Part shown: piece by piece, positions 1-13,400 of the stretch
Position numbering within the stretch: position 1 is the first letter of the stretch
How the letters are laid out: each line of letters starts with the position of its first letter
Origin: Alnus glutinosa
Taxonomy: Eukaryota > Streptophyta > Magnoliopsida > Fagales > Betulaceae
Direction of reading: 5' to 3'
Assembly (NCBI RefSeq): GCF_958979055.1
Contig: NC_084891.1
Coordinates: 3,848,501 to 3,912,500, forward strand
DNA: 64,000 bases
The notes under the pieces: generated by a model
What the model was told of the DNA's origin: nothing
What the model saw: the letters and a program-made list of their open reading frames with translations, nothing else
The model's database searches: none
Position numbers and translations under genes: made by a program

Positions 1-1047
1 ACCTATACCTTCTCAACACCATGTATTGCAGTGGAAACAAAGCAACGCCATCTAAACGACGTTAAAATGTTGTTTTGTTTTTTTTTTTGTTGCGGTGAAG
101 TGACTTTTTACGTGTTACTTCAAGAAAAAAAAAAAAAAAAACACTTAAAATGTGTCACCTTAGTCAATATAAAAAAAATATAATATAAATGAACGTAAAT
201 AACACGAAGTCTTTATATTTGTGCACGTTACAATATAGAAAAGGGCAGGGTTTTCTACGTACCGGCCATATCTTCAATATGAAAAGTAATCACGCGAATA
301 TTGACTAATTCAAACACGTACGTATGATCAGGATAATATATTAATTTTGAATCCCAACTCTATTCTATCTCCTATTTAAACTTAAAAAGAACTAAAACAA
401 CTTATCTTTTCTCTTTTATAAATTTGACCGAAAACCCCTAGCTTTACAAACTCCGAACTCTATTCTATCGATCTCCTATTTATTTATTTTCTTTAAAAAA
501 AAAAAAAAAAAAAAACTAAAATAAATTATCTCTTCTTTTTTTATAAATTTGACCGAAAAAACCCTAGTTTTAACTTTTAAGTTTGTTTCAAATAAAGATG
601 GTTCATAAATTTGGCAAAAAGAAAAAAAGAAAGAAACAATCGAGCTAGCTAGCTAGCGAGCAAATTTGGCAATATGGGGAAAGGCCCGATATGGCGGGAA
701 AAGAAGTTACGGAGCCCCAAAACAAACACGGCCTACACTTAAGTGTTCAGTTACGAGCGCGCACAGCACATGACAATCTTCGTTACCCCGTTTGATGCAC
801 AGGGGTAAATCCGTAAATTCACCTCCACCCTCAAACTTTTTTTTATTTTTTTTTTTTTATTTTTTTATTTTTTATAAGTCTACCCTCAAACTTTCGGTCT
901 TTAAATTTGGACTCTAAGAGAGAGGGAGACTGAGAGAGCAGGAGTCTCCGGCCTCTGATCAATTCTTTTTCCAAAACAGTTTTCCCTGACTTTCTCGAGA
1001 AAACAAAATCCGAGCAACCAAACACCGAAGTCATAGAGACTCAGAGA
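1..1047. other. Upstream region of the GT47 gene, AT-rich
   Basis: No coding region is visible here. The stretch is AT-rich with several homopolymer runs and presumably contains the promoter and 5'UTR of the glycosyltransferase gene starting at 1048. A direct duplication occupies about 353-575 and is listed separately. I cannot point to a convincing TATA box or transcription start. Confidence 0.5.
353..575. repeat. Imperfect tandem duplication of about 100-120 bp
   Basis: Two consecutive units begin with nearly the same text (CCAACTCTATTCTATC at about 354 and CCGAACTCTATTCTATCG at about 452). Both end in a TATAAATTTGACCGAAAA block followed by CCCTAG. They differ by small indels and A-run length. 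The duplication lies 500-700 bp upstream of the GT47 start codon. Confidence 0.65.
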
Positions 1048-1309
1048 ATGGGAGCTTACCACGGATACTCTGTTACTATACTCTCGTCGCTCTGCGTGGC
1101 TTCGATCCTCATCGTTTTGTTGCTCTCACGCCCTTTTTTCTGTACGCTGATGAGGTTCTCCGGCTCGAAGCCGGAGTTCTCTGTACCAATGGTGGAGTTG
1201 CAGAAGAAGATCGCTAGTGATGATCAAGTCCGAGCTGTTCGCACCGGTGGCTCCGGTACTGGTTTTTTCGTGAATCGGTTCGGGACCCGAACCTTAGTAG
1301 TACGTTCCA

Positions 1310-1340
<31 letters not shown>

Positions 1341-4300
1341 GTGTGTGTGTGTGTATGTATGTACCGATTTTCGGATGAAAAAACGAAACCGACCAACCTT
1401 GTACATTTTGAAAATGTTCTTCAATCACTCTCGGTTTGTTTTGAAATTCTTATATATACTGATATACAGAGGAAGAGAGAGAGAGACAATATTTGCTTGT
1501 TGTGCCTAACTAAAAGGCCAAAACCGTCGTTGTAACGATTAAAAATCTCCTTTATCTCTGTCTATCGAATTTCTCTTCGAATTCGAAGATTACTTTTCTC
1601 TCCTCAATTTCATTGTTCCATATGTTTAATTTTTATGCTTAATTAATCTGATACTACATAAAACACAGAGAATGAAAGCGAAACTCAGCAGAGAGCAAGA
1701 GCTCGAACAAGGACTCGCACTCGCACGAGCTTCGATTCGCAGAGCAGCTTCAATGCTCAATCTCTCAGCAACCGTCAAAGGCGACGATTACGTACCCTCC
1801 GGGATTGTCTATCGTAACTCCCGCACATTTTACCAGTAAGTCCTTTCCCGATTGTTATTTATTTCTTAAAAATTTTAAACAAAAATATACGATACAAAAG
1901 TAAGTCTATATAAGGTGCATTTAGCATTGTGATCTTGTAAATAAAAATTATGGTTTTAAATTATACTGTAGAAATTAAGTTGCTCCTTTAGGATTGCGTT
2001 TTTTAAAAAATTGCAATTTAAAAACATAAAAAATCTAGGTTTTCAAATCGAAGGTAATTTTGTGTTTTTTTGAAAACGTACAAATTTTAAAAAGGCTAAA
2101 CTTCAATTTTAAATGTCAAATTGCAATTTTGTCAAACGCTTTAATTATGTTTTTTTTTTTAAAAATTAAATTTTCAAATCGTATATTTAAAATCACATTT
2201 TTTAAAATCAAAAACCCAAATGAATCTTTAATGGACTTTTATAGGAGGTATAACTTGATAATGTGATATTTAAAATCAACCATTAAATTAATATTTATAA
2301 AAATAAATAATAATACTCTAAAAATAAATTAAATTTAAAGTGGTAGAAAGCTTTGACCTAGTGCTTTGCTTCGAAGTCATCACCTCCAGCCTGTGCACCT
2401 CACTTTCTTCGATCATTTTACTCTTTGTTTTCTCTTTCATGGTTGGGTTTTAATGGGGAATTTCTAGTAATAAACACTAGATTCGGTGCGCTTAAGTGCG
2501 CACGTACTCAATTTTTCAATTGGCAGCTTCCACAGTTTGAGTACACTTTCACATACCTATGATCATTGCTATTGAAAAAAAGTGGTCCTTAATTCGCTAC
2601 TAGTTGCGAATACGTAATGCATACTCGTGGCCACTCTTTACCTTTTATGATATGGGGCTCCAAAAAGTCAGACAGAAATGCCAGACTAAAATGCTTTAAG
2701 TTTAAGTTTAAGGTTGAATTTTTAAGGTTTTAGTTATTATTTTAAAATTGAGTGGTTCAAATTTGTCATTTCAATAATTATTGATATCAAAAGATTTTTT
2801 TAGATTTCCTTAATTCGTTGCATCTCTCATGGAATAGATATTATTGACGTGATTAAATCTAAAAAACGTCAAGATTTTAAGAACTTCATCTTGGAGCATT
2901 CGCATTACGTTTAACAAATTTTAGCAAAAGAATAAACCCTTTCTATTTTAGCTATATATCTACTTTTATAAATAATAATTATTTTTTCATTTTCTTTTAG
3001 CTATCAAATTTTATTGTTTTATTTTAAATATTTTTTCTATATTCACTTTTACTATTCTCAAACTAGAGAGAATTAGATCAATTGATTCTAATATTAATTT
3101 TTTTTTTTTATGCATATATTGTTGAGCCAAGTAGCCGTTTATTTATCTAAAATGGCTAGCGGAATAAAGTTACTTTTTTTTGCCAATTTTTGCTACAAGA
3201 CCAGCCAAAATAATCTTTGGCAAGCTAAAATGCATGCTTTTCAAGAACGGATACGGTTCTTGTAAAAATGAGGACAAAATTGGTCTTTCACGTTTTTTTA
3301 AACAATTTCTTGTAAAAATGAGTCCTTTCACATTTTTTTAAACAATTTTATCCTTATTTTTAAAAGGACAGGATGAGAGGATCGATCCAAATACACGAAT
3401 AAAGTTGTTACCCATCGGGTTAAATAAGCAGAAAGCACAAAGTATATAGAGTTCTTATTAAGTACTCACTTCTTGGATCTCATACTTTCAGAATAGGAAA
3501 TCATAGCCCTCAAGCTCAATAGGATACCATAAAATGTATGTTAATTAGCCCAATAATCAACATTTATTAACATATTAACAGTTTCTTTTCGTAACCGCTA
3601 TTGTCATTATCATCAATTCATCATTACCATGCAAATGGATTAATTAGAAGTTGCAGAATCTTAACCTGGATGTAATAGTCATTGATTATTGATGTAAATA
3701 GTGATGATTAACTGATCTAGAAAAGCTTCTAGCCGGGTTCTCACTGCCTCCGACAACCTAGCTATGTACCATTAGAGTGGCGTGGCGCCCAAAATCATTC
3801 AATGCCTAAAAGCATCATGCATAATCATTTATATATATATAAAAATAATAATCGATTGCCTCTGTTCTCCAATCCCAAAAATTACAGGAGCTATATGGAG
3901 ATGGAAAGAAGATTCAAGGTCTACGTGTACTCGGAAGGGGACCTACCCATCACCCACGATGGGCCATGCAAGGACATCTACAGCATCGAAGGGAGATTCA
4001 TCCACGAGATGGAGCACGGGACGGGGGGGTTCAGGACGAAGGATCCCCGCCGGGCTCACGTTTACTTCATGCCCTTCAGTGTGACCTGGATGGTCAAGTA
4101 CCTCTACCAAAGTCTCTCTTACGATCACAGCCCTCTATTGGAGTTTGTCTCTGATTATGTGAGAGTTGTTTCCATGAGGTACCCCTTCTGGAATAGAACT
4201 CGTGGGGCTGACCATTTCATGCTTGCCTGTCATGATTGGGTGAGTTTCCTTCTTTCCTTTCCATTTTCTTACATCATTTTATTGGGTTGCTTTTAGTTTA

Positions 4301-6328
4301 TCGGATATAGCACTGGCCGGCCAGCTTCACACAATCACACCACAAGAATTTAAGCGTGAATGCATCACTCTCAATGTGCACTCATAATTCTTAGAAGTGG
4401 AGTGCCTGGCAATCCACACATTTTAGGTCCACGGAAGAAATTAAGACATAGTCATGACTGAGTATATACTATGTTTGGGATCATAATCGAATAAAGAAAA
4501 ATATTAAACAACACATTTTTATTTTATTGTTATCCTATTTTGTTAATATAGTACTGCAAAATTTTAGATCAGTCATTGTTAAAAAGAAAAAGAAAATAAT
4601 TAAGTGTTAAACTGACTTTGGCACAAATGAAATAGAAATGTGGTGTATAACATTAACTTTTGAATAAAATTTCCAAAATATCTTGAGCAATTAATACACA
4701 AATTGTTTTTTATTTTATTTTTTTAATAAAGAATTTTATTTTATTTTATTTTATTTTTTTAACAAAGAAAAAACTATTAGATGATCGTAATCAATAATAT
4801 AAGTTATAGCAAAAATATAATATTAATATTTTTAAGAGTCATGTTTCTTACATAACTTTTACACAACTCTAATAACTTTTTTTTATGATCAATCATTGAA
4901 TATTTAGGACTCACATATAAGAAAACAAATTCAATAGTTGATCATAAAAAAAATGTAGTTAGAGTTGTGCAAAAATTCTATAAAAGTTGTGCAAGAAACG
5001 TTACTATTTTTTTTTTAAAAAAAGAAAAGAATAATAAAAGAGTTTTCCAAACATTTAAAATATAATAAAAAGAATTTCTGAGATGACATTAATTTGTAAG
5101 ATCCGAAATTATATATATATATCCTACTTTTATAAGTGCGTCTATATTGATAGGCGTTGATACTTCTTCTATCATTCTATGTTGATATGGCATTATCAAT
5201 CCATATTTATATGAGAAATGATTCATTTATCGTACTCTTTCTTTTAAAAATCACTATTGGATCTGCGGAGCTCATATGGGTCCCTCATATAGGCCCGAGT
5301 CCCTCATATAAGCCCACAAATCTAATGATAATTTTTCAAAAGTTGGAAGATGAGGGAATAACAAGATGAGGATGTGTAGCACATCTCCATTTAGATTAAT
5401 CTTAATTGAAAAAATGAGATATTCAATGGTAAATTGACAATGTCACATTAACAGAGAATAATAGTAGAATAAAAAAAGAATGCATTTTCTTTTTTCATTA
5501 TAGATAACCAGATTAGATGAGACGATAATTAGTAACTAATGAAAAAATTTGAACCACAATTTGAATATGGCCATGGCAAATTAAGCGTTAGTCATGAACT
5601 CAATATTCAAAGTACTGAAACTAATGTCCCGATCGAATATTGATTTACTTTTCCAACAATTGCAGGGTCCCATTGCATCGGAGGGAAATCCCTTCCTCTA
5701 CAACACATCCATCCGAGTCCTCTGCAACGCCAACACCTCCGAAGGCTTCAACCCTCAAAAAGACATTAGCCTCCCAGAAATTCACCTCTTGGGCGGCCAA
5801 GTATCTCCCAAAATCGTCACACCACCACCGGACAACGCCCCACGTCCCTACCTCGGCTTCTTCGCCGGCGGAGTCCACGGCCCAATCCGGCCAATCCTTC
5901 TCCACCATTGGAAAAACCGCGACGATGATCTCCGCGTCTACGAATACCTCCCCAAAGACCTGGACTACTACTCATTGATGCTTCAGTCCAGGTTCTGTCT
6001 ATGCCCTAGCGGGTATGAGGTGGCCAGCCCCAGAATTGTGGAGGCCATTTATGCGGAATGTGTGCCGGTGATTTTATCAAAGACGTATGTGTTGCCCTTC
6101 AGTGATGTGTTGCGGTGGGACGCGTTTTCGATTCAGGTCGATGTCTCGGAGATTCCAAGACTGAAGGAGGTGTTGAGCGCAGTTTCGGAGGAGAGGTATA
6201 GGAGGCTTAAGGAGGGTTTGAAGCTTGTGAGGAGGCATTTTGTGTTGAACAAGCCGGCTAAAAGATTTGATGTGTTTCATATGATTTTACACTCTATATG
6301 GCTTAGGAGAATAAACCTAAGACTTTAA
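1048..6328 (+). CDS. Probable GT47 (exostosin-family) glycosyltransferase
   Basis: Four exons: 1048-1299, 1669-1835, 3888-4239 and 5666-6328, predicting 477 residues. Donors and acceptors are canonical (GTACGT, CCA|GTAAGT, TGG|GTGAGT; acceptors ACAG, TTACAG, TTGCAG) and the phases join cleanly. Residues about 9-30 form one hydrophobic N-terminal segment, as expected of a type II Golgi membrane protein. The lumenal exostosin domain follows: FKVYVYSEGD, then the family signature HDWGP at residues 255-259, which spans the exon 3/4 junction, and a C-terminal block with RFCLCPSGYEVASPR and VEAIYAECVPVIL. In plants this family makes xyloglucan, xylan, pectin or related wall glycans. The closest remembered relatives are the uncharacterised Arabidopsis 'probable glycosyltransferase' group (At5g25310/At5g11130 type), so the donor and acceptor are unknown. 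Introns 2 and 3 (2.1 and 1.4 kb) contain repeats. The first exon and its start are the least certain part. Confidence 0.9.
4837..5005. mobile_element. MITE-like inverted repeat in GT47 intron 3
   Basis: The left end (AGTCATGTTTCTTACATAAC) and the reverse complement of the right end (AGTAACGTTTCTTGCACAAC) are near-identical, and the inverted match continues inward past ACAACTCTAA. The element is about 170 bp, non-coding, and lies inside intron 3. I do not see a certain target-site duplication. Confidence 0.6.
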
Positions 6329-6539
6329 TAGATTATGTATACAAGCACTTGTAAAAAAATCAAAGAAATTAAATTAATGTCTTATTTGGCTACCTATATC
6401 AACTGTTAGTCGAGGTTCAAATCTTCTTTTATAGACCTAATGTTTGGACAAGATGGCTCAAATAGTACTCACATCCGGCTTTGCTTTCTATTTAAGTAAT
6501 CTCATTTTTATTATATTTAAATATTCTTTTTATTTTGAT

Positions 6540-7116
6540 TAAATGTCTAATAAATTCTTGAGTCGGAATGCGATTTGAAATCGATCACTCACTTTTTTAA
6601 AATCAATAGCTTAACTTTTTTGCGAATTTGAAATCAGTCCTTCTGTTATTTTTCCATTCATTTTTCACAACTTCTGCTAGTGCCACGTCAATCTTTTCTC
6701 CATATCATCTTAAAATATTATTTTTTTATTATATTAAAAATTTAAAAATTTAAAATTTTCTTTTTTATTTTTAAAAACAAAAATGACAAAATGGGGGATT
6801 GGGGTGGCTGGCACCATATATGGTAGACACCCTCGGCCCATGGGGGAGGCCGCGAGCCACCCTAGCTAGATGGGGATGGTGGTGGCATGTGGCCACCCCC
6901 AGCCTGCTCTGGGGTGGCCCGTAGGCCACCCTAGATGGCCCTAGGGAGTGGTATAAAAGCTGACGTGGCACTAACGAAAAATGTAAAAATAGACGAAAAA
7001 ATCACAGAATGACTGATTTCAAATTCGCGAAAAAGTTAAGCAACCGATGTTGATTTTTAAAAAGTGAGGGATTGATTTCAAATCGTACCCCAACTCAAAG
7101 ATTTATTAAACATTTA
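6540..7116. mobile_element. Long-TIR MITE with GC-rich core
   Basis: The two ends are inverted copies over about 100 bp: left AAATGTCTAATAAATTCTTG, right (reverse complement) AAATGTTTAATAAATCTTTG, both continuing into CGATTTGAAATC and CACTTTTT. The arms are AT-rich. The centre (about 6790-6945) is strikingly GC-rich, with repeated GGGGTGGC/GGCCACCC words. No transposase is encoded. A related degraded fragment lies near 54645-54840. Confidence 0.75.
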
Positions 7117-8940
7117 CACTTTTATTTTTTATTGAAATGAGAAAGAATGTTAGAAATTAAAAAATTATTTACTTTTACATTTGGTGAGTAAACAATGATC
7201 ATCAAATTTAATGAACACCGTAATAGCTCACCAAATATTTCTCCAAATTATTGAGCCGAATACAACTCTTTATACTTCTATTTTAACATCTCAGCTAGTT
7301 AAAATAACATTTGACTAGCCAAATGAGAATTCTTCCTGGTATGATTAGTTGTGCATATTGTTGTTACAGTTTTGACAAGCTATTGACCTTCCCCACTCCG
7401 ATGCCTAAATCAATTTTGATAGACAATTTTTGGGGTATTGAAAGCAAAGTAAATTCAGAGATTTGACATTAATTTTGTACTTGGAGTAACAGCCTATTTA
7501 TAGACACGCAGTTCTGATATTACTCGAGTGAACTAGTGTAGTTTCAATTAGGATTTTGATTCCTATATTATATAAAATCAGACTTATCTTCCTGGAAATC
7601 CAGTTTAAGTTGGATACTTCTTTCAGTTAACTTTAAATAGATAGAATCATCTTATTCCATATTTTGTGGGATAAAGCTCTATCCCGAAAAATTCGGCATA
7701 GAGTCCTTTTGCAACTTATTAAGAGTTTATGTGGTCAAACCTTATCTCATAAATCTCAATCATAGTCTTCAAGTAACATTCAAATTGATTTCAAGATGAC
7801 CGCGAGAGGGATACTCGAGACCATTCAATATATCCTGAAAGCATATCCGAGGCGGGATAATTCCTAGACGATCCAATCCCAAGACTCTATAATAAATATC
7901 AAGGATGTTGGTGACCGAGCGGGTCGAGTTGTTCGGTCAAACCTACTGGGCCCCAGCTTGGATATGGGCCCAGCTAGCTTTGGGAAAGTATGATACATAG
8001 TTTTTTTTTATATTTATCATGAAGATAATAATAACAACAATAATTGAAAGCAATGGGTAAAGATCTGATCCTATTAGTCCGTCCAATGGCCCAACACAGA
8101 GAACATAAAGTAATTGGGCCTAAAAAGCCTGTTGAGCCTAAAAATTGTCGGGCCCCTTTTATGAACACACTAGTTATTACTTATTACATTTGTATTTATT
8201 AATTATTATATTTTTAAAACTTTAAATATTAATTTGACAAAATTCTAATTGAATTTTGCTTGCTTCCAATAAAAAAAATTACCGGAAATCCTCTTATTAA
8301 AAAAAAACGGTTGAGATGGCCTCATCCTATTTTCAACGTTTATTTTTTCACATGCAAGAGATTTTCAGTGATTTTTTCATTGTTCTAACCAATTAATTTC
8401 TTTTTTTAAAAAAAATAGTAATTGAGATTTAAGAAAATTCATATGATAAAATATCCTAAAAATTCTTTAAAAAAAAAAAAAAAAAATCTTCATCCCTAAA
8501 TTTTCACTTTGCAATTGAGCCTGGATCTACACGTGTCGCATAGCCAGATACAAGGGACGTACGTGCATCCCAATTCTAACAAATCCACTTCCAACAAAAC
8601 ATTTCTAAAAATTTCTTTTGAATATTAGAAATTAACTTCAAAAAAATTGATGCTATATTTATTTATCAAAGAAAATGTGCTTAAAATATTGGTGATGTAA
8701 AAGGATTTGATGCATGGTAGAACGTACGATTTAAATTTCTTTCCTCCACCCCCCCTCAAATTATGGCGAATTCTCTTGCTGTTTTGTGAGTCTCGTCTAT
8801 GCTCTCAATTACACACATGAAAAGGGGAAGTTTGTTGTTTAATTTCCTCTGCCTCGTAAGCATGACCCAAGTATTGCATTAAAAAACAATTGGCAGCCCT
8901 TTGACGTTACATTAATATTAGGGAAAAATGCAATATCAGA
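7117..8940. other. Intergenic, no gene recognised
   Basis: The spacer between the GT47 gene and the downstream repeats is AT-rich, with a few slightly more GC-rich tracts around 7800-7980 and 8080-8160. I see no convincing gene. These tracts may be decayed transposon sequence, but I could not match their ends. Confidence 0.4.
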
Positions 8941-8945
8941 ACTTG

Positions 8946-9090
8946 TGGTTGGTATAATTTACAAATTGCTTTTAATTTGGAGTCAAATTCTGTTTAAAAA
9001 ATTAACAGATTCCGTTAGATGCCACGTCAACACAAATAAAATAACAGGTTCCGTTAGGTGCCACGACAACACAAATAAAATGACAACATA
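8946..9090. repeat. Partial MITE copy with internal tandem duplication
   Basis: The text (GTGGTTGGTATAATTTACAA, then GGAGTCAAATTCTGT and CAGATTCCGTTAGATGCCAC) matches one end of the full element at 48636-49156. Here the GATTCCGTTAGATGCCACGT / ACACAAATAAAAT block occurs twice in a row, and the other end is missing. Confidence 0.55.
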
Positions 9091-9176
9091 TAGCATTATA
9101 TATATATATATTAAACAATTATTTCTTTTATAAAAAAAATGGTGGCTCTTATTTTTTTATTTTCTTATTTTTTTTA

Positions 9177-9773
9177 GAAAATTTCACATATCCCCTCAAA
9201 CTACCACCCAATTGACAATGTCTCCACCAAACTTTTAATTTGGACAATGTCCCTCCCAAACTACCAAAACATTGTTAATGTACCCCCAAGGCCAGCAAAA
9301 AGACAAAAATGACATTACAGTTTTTTCAATGAAACAAAAATACCCCTATAAATTCAAAAATAATAATAATAAAAAGCAATTTTTTATTTTAAAAAACGAA
9401 TTTTCATTTATAAAAAAATGAAAAAAAAAAATCGTTTTTAAAAAAAAAAAAAACGAAAATTTTAATTTCTTAAAAAAAAATAAAAATTCTAATTTTTTTT
9501 AAAAAAATGAAAACTTTTTTAATTTTTCTTTTAATTTTTAAATTTGGCCACCCTTGATTTTTTTTTCGTATTTCTTTCTTTTTCTATTTTTTTAGTTTTA
9601 GCTTTTTTAATTTTTTTTATTAAGGGTATTTTCGTCATTTAGGGGAATATTGACAATTTTTTGTAGTTTTTTTTTTGGAGGGGGGTGGGGGGAAAATATT
9701 GTCCAAATTGAAAGTTTGGGAGATACATTATCAATTGAGTGGTAGTTTAAGGAATGGTATGTGGATTTTACCC
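9177..9773. mobile_element. Long-TIR MITE (ACTACCAC...AATTGACAATG family)
   Basis: The left end reads AATTTCACATATCCCCTCAA, then CTACCACCCAATTGACAATG. The right end is its inverted copy (CATTATCAATTGAGTGGTAG, GGATTTTACCC). The inside is very A/T-rich with no ORF of interest. Related copies are at 43853-44345 and, as a fragment, near 54949-55110. The flanks are T-rich, so a target-site duplication cannot be read with confidence. Confidence 0.7.
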
Positions 9774-9805
9774 TATTTTTTATTAATAATGTCACGTGTC
9801 ATCTT

Positions 9806-10250
9806 AAGGCCTCGTTTGGTTTGCATAATAAATCCTTAGAATGAAATAATTATTCTAAAGGAATAGTCATTACTTTGTTTGGTAGGGATTTATTCTTAGA
9901 TTTTTTTTTTTTTCCTAACAAATGCATAAATACTTACAATTTCTTTTTCTTAAAAAAATAAGGGTATTTTGAAAATTTTGACCCCCCGCCATTAGGATTT
10001 AAGAGAAAATCCTAACGGATAGGTAAAATTGAAAAAATAAAATTGAAAGATGGTATGTTAAATTGTGAGTTTAATTTTTTAAGTATTTTATGGGAGGTAG
10101 TTACAAATGCGATGAAAGTTCCATAGGTTTTAATAGAATTTCCCCATAAACTTACGCAGATTGTATTTGAAAAGGTTTTAGGTAAAATAGAAAAAGTAGA
10201 ATGGTAGCTAAATTTTATATAAAAGTTTAGAGAATTCGATGGCAATGCTC
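9806..10250. repeat. Degraded transposon-derived repeat
   Basis: The segment opens with GGCCTCGTTTGGTTTGCATA, a common plant DNA-transposon end. It runs into sequence resembling the MITE at 14244-14693 (GTATTTTGAAAATTTTGACC; GTTCCATAGGTTTTAATAGA). It appears to be two truncated elements side by side with no clean ends. Confidence 0.4.
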
Positions 10251-10432
10251 TTAGAAATTATCTGACTATATATAATTATCATAATCTTCTTTTATTTACA
10301 ACCAGAAAAAATTCCACATATATATATTACAAATCCTTCTTCTAGCTAGATTAATCCTTTTTATTTACAACGGTAATTATATATATAAATATGATAATAC
10401 AAGGTGAGGATTAATTAATGGCCTAAATTTTG

Positions 10433-13400
10433 TTACTTGATAGTAACAAAGCTGTGAAAGAAGCTGTCGATCTGAGATTTGAGCATGTCTCCCATAGAGA
10501 AACGGGAAGAGCGTTGATCCGGCAAGCTTTGTCCCTTGGTCTCGTTCCTGACTTGAAGGACTATCGGACCGACCATCTGTCTCTTCATCGACTCTACAAA
10601 TTCCATGTCCACCTCATTCCCTGAAATGTCTTTCACGTATAAAGCGTTCACGGCCTTCTCTCCCTGCGTCGCTACATCTGCTCGGACAACGGTCAGACCG
10701 TTCTCTCGGAGAACCCGAGTTATGTCGGAGAGCAAGCCCACCCTGTTGTCGGCACACAGCTCTAGCCGAACTCCCTGTTCAATTAACCCAAAATGATATT
10801 TATAGCTCTGATTATGACACAGTGATGGTGGAAATTAATAATGATAGAGAATTGAAGGAGAACTGGTTTTGGAATTGGTTAAATCACGGATCGAGAAGAT
10901 TCAGACAAGCGATTGTGAAATACCACTCATATATATATATATATATATAGGACCCACTTGACTGGAGAAGTGGTTGGACAACCCGATTTTTATTTGGTTA
11001 AGTGACCAGATCCTATACATAAGTTATCTCTCAAAATCGTCTATCTGAATTCTCTTAAATTCAAGCAAATAATTTGAGAAGATCCTGATCCGTTAAACCC
11101 CATTTTCTTAAAAAGTTTAAATTGATAGGAATGAGTAAATTTAGTCACTAATATTTACTTTAATTAACACTCTTCTCACGTTTGTACTCAAACTCTCTTT
11201 TTAATAAGTAAAATCAAATACGTTAAATATTTTAATTAAAAATTAAAAGTTAACCAGCGGAAATAAATTTCGAACTCAGACGTTTTGTCACGTTAAATCA
11301 CAAATCAATACTTTTACTGGAAGCGCTCACCTCGCAAACCCGTCGCTCTATGGCAGCTTCTAAGCATTTTATTACTCGTTCCTTCTCGCTTTCTGTACTC
11401 AAGGCTCGCCCATCTTTATGTCTGATAAAATACTCCTGTAATCAACAGTATTTGTCTCCATCAATATATATATATATTTATAGACACATACCAAGGTACG
11501 TTTATGAATTCTATCTAAATTATCCAATTAATTTGCATGTAATTAATTGGATTTACATGCAAATTATTGGGTAGCTGATTGCATACCTGAAAGGCATAAC
11601 CTCCACCTGAGCTTATGCAAGCATGGAAAATCACGTACTGCATGTCAGTAAGCGTGCACACTGTATCGAACATGAGTCTTGGCCGATCCTTGCAGTCTAT
11701 GCTCACTATCGAGTATCCCTTCTCGTCACAGCTCTCAATCTTCACCATTGTTTTCCTCCCTTCCTCGTCACTTTCCTCCGATCCCGTGGACGTCACCGCG
11801 GGCAAACTCGGGGGCCCGGACGGCCCGTCGAAGTCCCGAACTGAAAGCATGAGCTGATGCAACCGGCGTTCCACATTCGTCATGGTTCCTTCTTCTGATC
11901 CTCCAAGAAAACCTGCGGTCTTAACTTCTTGTTGGTTGGCCTGGTTCCCACTAGGGCTCGGAGCCGTGGTGGCCTGGAGGACCATGGTGAGGTGGTCTTC
12001 GATGGTGGCGAGGCGGGTGGGGTCGTCGATAGGGGCGTCGGTGGACTGCTCTGAAATGTAGGCAACACATGCCAGGCGATCATTGTGACTCCACGCATGA
12101 GCTTCCACAATGTTGCAATGAAGGTCGGCTAATGCGGCTGATATCTCGGAGAATAGACCGGGCCTGTCTGTTCCGCTCATTTCGATGGCCGTGTGCCCAT
12201 TCTGGTGTTCAGGTCTGAAAATCTTATTCGCATATGCCTTTGCCTTGGCCGACTTTGGTGTTCCCTTTGCTGTATCTATGCCCTGCAAGGTTTTCTCCAT
12301 GTTAAGGGGCAAATTTTTACAGATTAAAATGGTATATAATTATTTGTTCGAAGTTGAGATAATTTTAATAAGTAATTGTGAGAAATCACTTATGAGACAT
12401 ATTTGATCTGATTCAAATAAAAACTAGGCTGTCCAACCACTTATCCGATCAGATAGATTCCATAAGTGATCTCTTGCAACCACGTATCCGAATCCTCTCA
12501 AATCCGAACAAATAATTGTTGACGATCCTAATTCGTTTTTTACACGGCTCGCAAATTCGATATAAACTCAACACAAAATTAACGGGTTATAGTTGAACGA
12601 TCTGACCCATTTAATTAAATGGGTCAAATTAAAATCGATCTATAGAACCTTATGCTCATACCTCAACACGAATACAAATTTACATCCATCCTACGTGCCC
12701 CCAGGCCACCAAATATTTTTCATAATAATTAATGAGCTACATGCATGCATGGTTTCTCCGATCAACTACTACATGCATGAATAATTAGAAGGAACAAACT
12801 AATTAAATTACCTGCTGCATATAGTTAATGACTTTCTGGTCGGTAATTTTGTTGCCATGCTCGTCTTTAACATGAAAAACTGCAAATTTCCATGGATTTG
12901 ATTAATTATCAAGAAAGTTTGATCGAAACAGTTCTTAATTGTGATGGGTTTAATTTGTTAATTTGGGCCCATCAAAATTAATAAATTAGAATATAATGAC
13001 GCATGATCATATATAAAATGGTGGATTTAATTAAGAATCTAGAACGTACGCACCATCCATGAACCACCCTGCGTCAGATGAAATAAAGCCCTTTGAAATT
13101 GTAAGGTTCAGATCTGTCAACACCTGAACCACTTCCAGGAGAAGGCCCTGCTTCTTCACGCTATCAACCTACACCCGCATCGATATCACGCAAGCAATTT
13201 TGTTAGCGTCAGCAAATGGTATATATATAGATCGAGGGCCCCTTTTTTTTCTTTTTTCTTTTTTTTTCTTTTTTAGGATTCCTTGTAAATTATTATAAAT
13301 TATCAAATTACAGAATTTAAGCTGTTTATAGGCATCGAAACGCTTAGAAAATGCAACATACATATTAAAAATGTGTCATGTTATTGAAGCTAGCAACTAT

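Noticed and set aside
3802..4296. 164-aa ORF as an independent gene
   Set aside because: It is exon 3 of the GT47 gene with intron read-through at both ends; splice sites at 3887/3888 and 4239/4240 join it to the neighbouring exons.
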